From: Nothophaeocryptopus gaeumannii
Taxonomy: Eukaryota; Ascomycota; Dothideomycetes; Mycosphaerellales; Mycosphaerellaceae
NCBI GenBank assembly: GCA_031771865.1
Contig: JASISA010000040.1
Span: forward strand, 930,001 to 994,000
Length of the DNA stretch: 64,000 nucleotides
Reading direction: 5' to 3'
Shown here in pieces: positions 55,308-64,000 of this stretch (position 1 is the first letter of the stretch; each line of letters opens with the position of its first letter). A program made the position numbers and the translations under genes. The notes below the pieces were generated by a model. That model saw only the letters and a program-made list of their open reading frames with translations, had not been told where the DNA came from and ran no database searches.

Positions 55308-58300
55308 ATGGCCACTATCGCTGCTATGCCTAGAGGGATGCCACCACCTCCGCCACCGGGGCAAAACGGCAAGAGACTTCCGCCTAATAAGCCTGTGTTG
55401 CCTGGGGAAGAGGAAGAGGACGATGAGAGCTAGAGCGAATGTGAGGATAACGAGCCATCTCACATTTGCGCCGATTCTAAGTGCGCAAAGCGTAAGAAAG
55501 CTCGTTGTTTCGTGGACTCTCGTAATCCTACGAAGACAACGAAGACCTGCCTGAAGTGCCGTACCCGCAAGAAGCAGTCGAAGAAGCGTAAGGTAGATGA
55601 GCAATCAACGCCATCTACAAGTACTTCTTCCTCGACACCTGCAAAGCGAGGACGCCCATTAAGAACTTCTACTACACCTCTATCTAGTCCACCTTCAACC
55701 GTAGCAGGACCTGCTCCGCCTCAGTCGTCTGCATCTAGCAACATTGTATTAGCTCCTCGACCTCTTGCGCCGCGCCCGCCGCCTAGCTCGATGCCGCCTC
55801 CACCGCTGCTGCCGCCTTAGCGCTCAGACACAGCAACTACGACCACCTCTGGACCCGATATCCGCCGTCGAGGTGCTCACAGTAGTGACGATCCATCTAC
55901 CGCGGAGGCTCGTACTCAGCAAGGAAACATTCAGCGAGGACACCGGGCCCGAGACAGAGCTGGAGAGACAGATATATCATCTACACCGTCCCTAAACACG
56001 CTGAAGGCACGCACAGGGCTTGAAGGCACCCAGCATAGTGAAGATAGTAGGATGGATGAAGGCAGCGGGCTCGGCAACATTCCAAGCACTGCACCTACTC
56101 ATACACTAGATGATGGCATCGCTCTACCGAGCTGGGACCCTCTAGCCTCTGACCTGCCCAGCTTGCCAAGCGACTGGTTCCAGCTCCCTTCTGCTACTGC
56201 TCCGAGAAGCGATCCGGCTAGTGAGGGCGAGCCTGAGAATCGCCTATGGTTTCAGTGCGACATCTGCGACATCCCTCGCGCAATCATACGCGAGTTCCCT
56301 GCCAAATCCAACTGTTGTCGCTACTGTTTCGAGGTTAATACCGATGTATCTACGTAAAAGAAATGGTGTATTTGCGAGATGCACGAGACTGACCGAGTGG
56401 ATTTCATCGAGGTTAACGAAGAGGAAGGTACTACCTACGAGTACGACACCGTCTGCATCCTACACCGCATCCAGCGAGAGCAAGAAGCAAGCCAGCGTGC
56501 ACCTCGGCCTCGACGTCCTAACAATCCGAATGATCGAGAAGCGGCGAAGTGGGACGAATAGCTTCTATCGGAATCTCCACAGCCTCCTATGGTCTTCGGG
56601 AAAAAGGACGATCTTCAAGGCAACCCTGCGGTTAGCGAGTTGGATTGGAAAGCGCTTCAAGCATTTCAAGATGCTATGGACGATATCGAAATGGACAGTT
56701 GCATGCGATGCAACGAGCGTTGGTTCTCGATGGATTGTCGACAGCTGGATCCAGACCCCTAGTTAATCAACTACTGTATATGCAACCGATGTCGCACTAG
56801 CCGTGACAAGGAGCTCCCTATTGCGCCTAACCAGCCATACCTCATGTCCTTGCTTAATTTCATGGACCCACGTGAGAGGCCTAAAGACTTGCCCGAGCTT
56901 ACTACTATTGAGGAACAACTCATTGGTAGGCATCACATCTTCATGGAGATGCGCCAAATCCGAGGTAGTTAGATCCACTACAAGGGCAACACTATCTGCT
57001 TTCTCCGCGACACTGGTAAAGTGATCAATGAACTGCCCTTAGTGCCTGAAGAATTGGAGATAGTTGTTGTTCGCCCTGCGCAATGCAATTAGCGTCAAGC
57101 CAATCGTGTTTTTGGGCGTGACTTCCGGGTGCGGCGTTGGGCAATTGAGAAGTGGATTGATCATCTTACAAAGTACCATCCTAATTACTAGAACTTGACA
57201 TGGAGTCAGCGTCGTATTCGGGACCTTCTAGAAGATGAAGATGTGCTCGCATCTAGTAGAATTAATGTCACTGAGGTAGACGATGAGGATGAGGAGGACG
57301 GTGAGGACGGAGCTCAACCTAGTCAGCAGCCACAGGCCGATTCTTCCGCGGTTACGACAGTAGCACCTGCCCAAGATCAGGCCAAGGCTATAGTCGACGT
57401 TAATAAAGAAGAAGACGATGCTGACTTCGACCTCGCTGCTTTCATTAACGCCGACTCTGATGCAGCAGATTCTAACTTCGACGAGAACGACCAGACTGAG
57501 TTTCCTTATGAAGCCGCCCTACCTGCCAACGCTGCACCTCGGCAACTTGACGCTCTCCACACGTTGGTTAACAAACACGATCAAGAGCAGCACAAGAGAA
57601 TAGAAGATGAACTAGCAGCGGACTTTGGTCACTTACAGGGTGACGCTACTCAAGATCGGCCCGCACAGCGTCATTTCACTATGCCTGACTTTGACCCCGT
57701 GCCTATCAGCGAGTTCAACAGATCCGTTCGCCTCCTCGCTGGAGCTTTTCCAACGTTGTACCCCTATGGCGCTGCAGACTACGTCGAGCCGCTCCGTCCT
57801 AGGCACGTGTCTTTCAGCGACTATCTGGAGCATATAATTAAGTACAAGGATGGTCGATTCGGCCGGCATCCGCGCTTTCGGCATGTCGGGCTCAATATGC
57901 TTCTACGACAGCAGAGCATGGCAAAGGGTGATCAGTTCATTAAGAACAATCCAGATCTGACTAATATTAGCATTGACGACTTGCGCGCCGCACTCAGCCG
58001 CACTAACGACGATAATGCATTGGCACAGAAGCTCCTCCGTTCTATTATGCGCTACGGGGACACGATTAGAGGCAGCCGGACTTACTAGAATGGCAAGCGT
58101 TACCAGCTATCGACGATGCTGCATACCTTGGGCACGCCATCACTTTGGCTTACATACTCCCTAGCGGACAACCACTGGAATGACCTTCAACGCCATATGC
58201 CAACCCGTCTAACTAGCACAGAGATGCAGAGGTTGAAGCAAGCGAAGAAGAACGTCCGCGACAACCCTCACATTGCAGCATGGATCTTTCAGAAGCGAAA

Positions 58301-61300
58301 CTAGTTATTCATAAAGCACGTTATTGAGCCGAAGTTCAATGTCGTCGACAGCTGGGGCAGAGTCGAATTTCAGGCAAGAGGCAGTACCTATTATCACGGT
58401 CTATACTAGGTGAAAGATGCCAACAATCCCGATATTGTATTGCCACTATACCCGGAATCTCGCACTGACGAGGAACGCACCGCTTTAGCCGGGTTTTGGG
58501 GCAATCATATTAGCGGAATGAACCCTGATCCAACTCGCACCGGCCTAGAGCCTAGCGAGCCTAATATCCTAACCATGGCGAAGCAGGACATGTAGAATGA
58601 TCTGTATATCCTAATGCTCATTCTCAACCGTGTTCAGCGCCACAGATGCAGCCCAGAATACTGTCAGCGATTCAACAAGACTACTAAGAAGAAGGAGTGC
58701 CGGTTCAAGATGCCTCGCCCTCTCCATAATCGGGCGGAAATCACCCGCCACGCACAAGCCTCTCATGATAAGTTCGATCCGGCTCGCAACGACACCCATA
58801 TGAACAGCTATAACCGCACAAATACGCTCGGGTGGATAGCCAATACCGATTTCACTCCGTGCACCAACAACCGCGCCGTCGTACGCTACATTGCCAAGTA
58901 CTACAGCAAGCAGGAAGTGCGTAGCAAGACACTCAAAGAATTGGCCATACTTACACTAGAGCGCGGGCGTGTGAATGAGAGCCGCCCTGTCGTGTCGTGG
59001 ATAGTTAAGATGTTCAATCAACTGATCGGAGAGCGAGACATTTCTGCCCAAGAAGAATGCTTCCTACTGCTGAATCTTCCGCTAGTTAACAGTTCTCGCA
59101 TAACTATCACGCTAGACTGCCGTACTCCGGACAAGCATTCGGTAATTATGCGATATGATGCCGGTCGTGGAGAGTTGGTACCATACGGGCAGTCTGTGCT
59201 CAAGAAGTATACCAGCCGCCCGCAACAGATCGTCACTGATTCCCCCGACTTGACACTCTTTCAGTTCGCTACATTGTGGAACCACAAGCCCTCCAATATG
59301 CGATTACGACCACAAGCAAAGCCTCGCATTCTCAACTACTTCCCCCGTTACAGCAACTCGCCTAGTGTTGAGAACGACCAGTACGAAGACTTTTGCCGAA
59401 CGAAGATTGTGCTACACTATCCTTTCACGACCTATCCATTGCTACCATACACCTTTCCTAATGACGAGGCTGCAAAGGCGATCGCAGAAGCGGACGAGGA
59501 TTTGGACGCTTCAGGGTTTGATCACATTACATGGGCAGCCGCGTATGAGACCTGTCGTCGCTTTCACACGCACGTATTCGACTATTACGCTATTGAGCTC
59601 GACCCGCCTAATGAAGATGAATTCGAAGAAGAGTACTATGACCAGCCAGCTGAAGGAATGGGCGGTGCGGATGTAATTGCTCGTCAGCTACCCGATCGTG
59701 ACATGGCCGAAGATGTAGACCTAGACAACCTCGGTTACCGACCTATGGATGAAGACTACGACTGGTCTCGTCACATTGGACAATACGGTCTCACGACTAA
59801 TGATGTCAACAACTAGTGGAAGAATCATCGCGGCGAAGCTAGGAGTTCTCGCATTCGAGTCGGCATTAACCCGAATCGTCTAGCTACTTACGAAGGATTA
59901 GTGCTAGAGCAGAAGTTGTGGGTCGACACTGTTATGGTTCACTTCCGCCAGACTCTATATGGCGATCCAGAGACTGGACTTCCTCCGGAGCAACTGCTGT
60001 TACAAGTCGATGGACAGGCTGGCGTAGGAAAGTCCTATGTGATCAAGCTGCTGTCCGAGGATCTGGAATACCGCGCGGCTGAGTACAATCGAAACAACGA
60101 AGATCAGATCCACGAGATACCGGTATTGCGGCTTGCCCCTACTGGAATCGTAGGTCATGGCATTCGAGGGTCTACGATCCACTCCGCACTCAAAGTCCCC
60201 CTGAAACTAGGGCAATATGTTGAGTTGTCCGGGCCACAGCTCTTAGATGTTGAAATTCGACTGTCCATGGTGTTCTACATCATCATTGATGAGAAATCAA
60301 TGCTTGATCCTATCCTACTCCACTGGATTAATCGCCGTCTGCGGCAAGTTGGAGATCCGGCCAAGCCCTTTGGCGGGTTTAGCATTATCCTCTGTAGTGA
60401 CTTTTGGCAGCTGCCTCCGGTAGGAGCGAAGCCTCTATTCACGGACAAGAGCCAGCTCTACACCGAAGAACAGTAGGATGGACATGATCTCTACCGTCTG
60501 TTTAAGAAGACCATCAACCTCAAAGTTGTTCAGAGGTAGAATGCTAATGATCCTAATGTAGCTCGGTTCTCCGAGGCACTTCAGGGCCTACGTGCTGGCC
60601 CTAGGCATCTCACTTTCAATGGATGGCGCACGTTGGCCTTACGCGTTAAGACATTGGTCCCCGCCGAAATTGAGTCGTTCCGCAACGCTATTCGTGCCTA
60701 CGGCACTCGAGCGGAGGTCAAAGCCCACAACCGAATATCGCTACGTGACCTAAACAGGCTAGTCAAGATCATTGCAGCTAGTCACAATGGTTAGGGCGCT
60801 TCAGAAGCTCGGTTTAACGCAGGGGGGAACCTCCATCGCACCCTCCATGTAGCCATCGGCTGCCGTATCATGATTACCGAGAACCTGTGGGTGGAGAAAG
60901 GTGTCGTGAACGGAACAATGGGTACTGTCTACGGCGTGGTCTGGGCTGCCAGCGAGTCTCATACCAATAACGAAATTCTTAGCGGCCCGCCGCTTACGCT
61001 GCTCATGCGTCTGGACAACTATAATGGCCCATTCCTTAACGATGAGTGCGACGATCCATTCCTACCTCCGAGAGTCGTTCCCATCACCCTCGCTCGGCAT
61101 GAGTTCAATCGAGGAGAGGCGAACAATGAAGCCAGTTGCAGCAGGACCCAGTTCCCTGTTACTTTGGCCTATGCAATCACGGTCCACAAATCGCAGGGCA
61201 TGACACTTGACAAGGCCGTCCTGAATATCTCAAAGAAGGACTTCTCTCTAGGCCTAACATACGTTGCCTACTCACGCGTTCGGCGCCTGAACGACCTGCT

Positions 61301-62192
61301 CTTCGATGAGCCATTTACTTTTGACCGCTTCAAGGGTAAGCCATCTGCTACTGCTATCCAACGCTACGTAGACTTCGTCCGTCGCCGTGGACAGCGCCTG
61401 TTACCGCCCCACACTATTCTATCCTCCTCGCCGGTTCATCCTAGCAGGCCCGCTCCTGCCTTTACATCTGAACAATCCGAGGAAGCGAAGCGGGTGTTAG
61501 CTGAGAAAGCCAAGAGGGCTTATAATGCTCTTGCTAAAGCCCAAGGTCAAGGTAGCGCAGCCGCTCAAGGACAAGACGACAATGAGTATAATGCACAAGA
61601 GGAGTACGAGACTGATCAAGCGTTACTTGCTATTACCCAGATGGAGTCTGCACAAATCCATGGTCAGCAACAAGGCCAGCAACAGCACGAGAATCCGGGC
61701 GGTCTAACCGATGAACAAGTCCAGGCGAACATCCTGTACTACAAGCAACTAGAGGTTGAGCGCCGAGCGAAACAGTTTGCTGACCAAGGAGCGAAGGGTC
61801 AGAAGGCAAAGAGTAAAGATGGAGGCCTTGGCATCAGGCTATTGTCTAAGACAGATCAGGCCTTTGCAAGAAGCCTCCGTGATCAGAGACGTAGGGAATA
61901 TGAGGAACGCTATGGAGTCATCGACTGGAACAACCTAGGCCCTGAAGTCGGTATTGATGCGATCGTGAAGGGCAAGACTCAGGAAGGTGAGGAGGAGTAT
62001 ATAATGGGTGGTGGCATCCGAGATGCCGATGATAATGATGATGATGAGACCATGATTGGTGGTGCTATTCGAGATGGGCAAGATGAGGATGAGACGTTGA
62101 TCGGCGGTGCAATTCAAGAGGATGAGACGTTGATCAGCGGTGCTGGTCAAGGCCAGCCGGAGGCTGGCGATGCTGAGAATTCAGACGAGTAG
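55308..62192 (+). pseudogene. Helitron Rep-helicase, one frame with 16 internal stop codons
   Basis: From ATG 55308 (MATIAAMPRGMPP) one frame runs to a TAG at 62190 (about 2290 codons) without any frameshift. Sixteen stops interrupt it, at 55431, 55818, 56355 (TAA), 56559, 56760, 56970, 57090, 57189, 58086, 58302, 58407, 58593, 59814, 60474, 60537 and 60792; all but one are TAG. Regions: Pro/Ser-rich N-terminus with Cys clusters (CDICDIPRAI, CMRCNERWF), a Helitron_like_N domain (FPTLYPYGAADYVEPLRPRH, then GRFGRHPRFRHVGLNMLLRQ), the Rep HUH motif as TYYHGLY (first His is Tyr) and an acidic linker. The PIF1-like helicase has Walker A DGQAGVGKSYVIKLL, Walker B YIIIDEKSML, CSDFWQLPPV and the end motif AITVHKSQGMTLDKAVL with YVAYSRVRR. 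A Gln/Glu-rich tail has three GGAI-type repeats. As read, no full protein can be made. Confidence 0.88.
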
Positions 62193-62324
62193 ATAGGATA
62201 TCGCGATTGAGACTGCGTTGTGCGTTGAAGACAGTTGTTGTAACCTCGCTTCAGTCTCCGCTCCTTTAGTTAAGCACTATTAGGGCTTTAACGATACATT
62301 TTGAAAGACTTCGAAGGCTTGGAA

Positions 62325-63308
62325 ATGTGCGCAACAGCCGAAGAGGATGCAGATGAGACGCTGCCAGCATTCACGTGTGTGGGCTGCCAAAACGGCCGAA
62401 ACACAATTGTCTCAAAAGAAACGACCGCGAACCAGCTACGGAAGGAGAACGAAGACGCTTGGCTGATCACGAACCGAGAGACACAGATCAAGGACACCTT
62501 CAACAACCGCAGTCTCTACCACCTGGCTTCGACGAACGCCCAGCCCCTGAAGACTTTCGTCGAAAATGTCGAAATCCTACCGGGTGTAAACGCCTCACCT
62601 ACTCTGTCTCTCCGCGGCAAAGAAATACACAGCCCGTCAGAGCCACTGCAACAGCTCCAGAGTTGGGTTCTCGCTCGGAGAACGGAGCGTGAAGCGTGTT
62701 CACTCTGCTTCAGCTCCAAGCGGAAAATCGATCTATTACCACCCTGCGGTCGCTCGGGCTGCCATCAACGCGTGTGTCTATCTTGCCTCGACGGATGGTA
62801 TGGCTTGAATGAGCCAGGTAGGCTACTGAACACGGCGGCACTCCACTGTCCATTCTGTCGACGCTCTCCATCCCCAAAACACCTACGCCGCCACGCAAAC
62901 GGGATTCATGCCCTCGCGAACCTCGTCGATGCCGTGAGATGCGCTGGAGAATGGGTGTATGCTTGGTGTATCGACTGCTCCCACGCCAAGCAATACATCG
63001 AGCGGATATGTGCGGCGGGTGCACCTGATACACTCACAAACTGGTCATGCGAGGAGTGTATCTCTCAGCGACGAGGGACTACCAAGTTGGACCTAAGGAC
63101 TAGGGCATGTCCGGGATGCGGTGTAGAAACGGAGAAGGTGAGTGGGTGTGATCATATGGAATGCGTTTGTGGTACTCACTGGTGTTTCTTCTGTGGGAAG
63201 AAGGAGGACGAGGGGGGGATTTATGCGCATATGGCAAGGGAGCATGGGGGGTATTATGGGGCCGTTGGGGCGGAGGATTATGATGATGGAGATGAGGAGA
63301 ATCTTTGA
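62325..63308 (+). pseudogene. RING/IBR (RBR-type E3 ligase) C-terminal part, separated from its VWA part
   Basis: The frame is open from 62292; the first ATG is at 62325 (MCATAEEDADETLPAF). It goes straight into FTCVGCQNGRNTIVSKETTA, which looks like the inside of a zinc-binding protein and not a natural N-terminus. Then come RTEREACSLCFSSKRKIDLL with CGRSGCHQRVCLSCLDGWYG and CPFCRRSPSP (RING1-like), WCIDCSHAKQYIERICAAGA with WSCEEC (IBR-like) and RACPGCGVETEKVSGCDHME with CVCGTHWCFFCGK (RING2-like, with the thioester-type Cys region). It ends in an acidic tail at 63308. RBR ligases transfer ubiquitin through RING2. Same strand and order as the VWA part at 52.2-54.5 kb support one ancestral gene. 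It may still be transcribed as a shorter gene, so 'pseudogene' is an inference. Confidence 0.75.
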
Positions 63309-64000
63309 TCGATGGCTGCATGCTCTGCGTCGGAAGCGTTTTTCCTGAGTTCGTAACGGTATGGTCTGGCTGAGATCAGCGCGAGAACAATAAGCGTATA
63401 GTCTAAAAAGCGCAGCAATGCATATTGACAGCTTGGATAATGGTAACGAACCTATTGATACTGATCAAACTGTCTCTATCCAATCTCTTTCCCTCTTCGC
63501 CCTAACGTTCGACTTCGTAGGCCTGAGAATGATGTGACGTGGATAATGTGAGGTGCGACAGATCGCATGGGAAGTTTTAGTCTCAAGTTTCACCTCCGGA
63601 GGATCACAGCACTCTCTGCGCTGCCAGCCATCTTCGAGCTCTCTAGCGCTGTGGATCTGCATGGTATCAGGACAGGCGTAATGGGCGGGCAAATGTCCAA
63701 GTGAGCCACCGTAGAGGTCACACAAAGTACGGTGTGCAGATGTCTTCTATCTTTGGTAAGCAGCGAACACAAGGAATGTTCCGAGCATTGCTCTGCTGAC
63801 CCGGCTCTCACGAAGGGCTCTTCATGTACAATCGGAGATCTTGCAGTAGAGATAGCTTAGCCAACCACGAGATCATCGTGTTTCTCGCTGCTTCGATCAT
63901 TCACTTAGATTCCTTGTTACTGGGAACCAGTAGGCATTTGAACGCGTCTGTCTCGGCTTGTGTCATAGATAAATTAGGCGAGCAGGGCCCATACCTATCG
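63309..64000. other. Intergenic to window end, no supported gene
   Basis: About 700 bp after the RBR part. Frames on the minus strand (63465-63811) are short and featureless. Confidence 0.5.

Larger units (their letters stand above)
54550..62300 (+). mobile_element. Helitron (rolling-circle) transposon, autonomous type but mutated
   Basis: The block between the two halves of the VWA-RBR gene contains a long Rep-helicase frame (separate entry) with a Helitron_like_N domain and a C-terminal PIF1-like helicase. The limits are approximate: I could not find a clear 5' TC and 3' hairpin-CTRR end. The 5' flank 54550-55307 is non-coding with ~107-bp tandem repeats; the 3' flank after 62208 is short. 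Insertion inside a host gene on the same strand is inferred from the host protein family. Confidence 0.75.

Noticed and set aside
54909..55604. 231-residue minus-strand frame over the Helitron leader
   Set aside because: Low-complexity, antisense to repeats and to the Pro-rich start of the Helitron protein.
57195..58088. Helitron sub-frames as several separate genes
   Set aside because: All pieces share one reading frame and are divided only by TAG/TAA codons, so they are one protein gene.
55308..62192. UAG read as an amino acid (alternative genetic code or programmed readthrough) to explain the Helitron stops
   Set aside because: Probable ancestral residues differ (Trp at two sites, Gln at another), one stop is TAA, and host genes in the window end normally at TAG; RIP-like mutation explains all of this.
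62193..62300. Helitron 3' end (hairpin then CTRR before T)
   Set aside because: I found no CTAG/CTGG-type end with a GC hairpin in this stretch, so the exact border is left open.

Overview
This window looks like nuclear chromosomal DNA of a filamentous ascomycete (Pezizomycotina, possibly Dothideomycetes). Genes are mostly intron-poor with short GT-AG introns of about 50 nt. The families are typical of these moulds: PEX13, a Dpy-30 COMPASS subunit, a Ran-binding FG protein, a PDR-type ABC pump, an Msb2 mucin sensor, Mdm38/LETM1, an AK3-type adenylate kinase, a Zn2Cys6 regulator and a VWA/RBR-type protein. No rRNA, convincing tRNA or CRISPR array was seen.

Layout. 0-8 kb: housekeeping genes (PEX13 3' part, a damaged 2EXR-type gene, SDC1/Dpy-30, a YRB2/HBA1-like Ran-binding protein). 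8-22 kb: a PDR-type ABC transporter and a 1053-residue Msb2-like signalling mucin, separated by long gene-poor stretches. 23-31 kb: a BBE-type FAD oxidoreductase, a broken nucleotide-sugar dehydrogenase gene, an alpha-arrestin whose PPxY tail lies in a shifted frame, and an adenylate kinase. 31-39 kb: Mdm38/LETM1, a carboxymuconolactone-decarboxylase-like protein, a secreted type-B carboxylesterase and a single-finger C2H2 protein.

40.7-49.7 kb is the most interesting part. An aromatic-type FAD monooxygenase, an SDR and a Zn2Cys6 regulator sit beside a divergent pair of genes that together resemble an oxidative phosphonate-catabolism module. The minus-strand gene encodes one 613-residue protein with a PhnZ-like HD mixed-valent diiron oxygenase at the N-terminus and a phosphonoacetate hydrolase (PhnA-like) at the C-terminus. 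About 600 bp away on the plus strand is a 277-residue PhnY/TmpA-like Fe(II)/2-oxoglutarate dioxygenase. The expected metal and substrate residues are visible in all three domains. The implied route is alpha-hydroxylation of an organophosphonate (PhnY part), oxidative C-P cleavage (PhnZ part) and hydrolytic C-P cleavage of phosphonoacetate (PhnA part), all releasing phosphate. I do not recall this fusion being described.

50-52 kb holds an NTF2/SnoaL-like protein and the methionine-salvage enzyme MDE1. 52.2-63.3 kb holds what looks like one ancestral VWA-RBR ubiquitin-ligase-type gene split in two by a Helitron of about 7.7 kb. The Helitron's Rep-helicase frame is intact over about 6.9 kb except for sixteen in-frame stops, fifteen TAG and one TAA with no TGA and no frameshift. 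The first histidine of its HUH motif is tyrosine. This is the signature expected of CpA-to-TpA (RIP-like) mutation.

Several genes show apparent frameshifts (2EXR gene, arrestin, VWA gene, nucleotide-sugar dehydrogenase). Some are probably true decay; consensus indels in the assembly are an alternative. All function calls come from reading the translated sequence, not from database searches.
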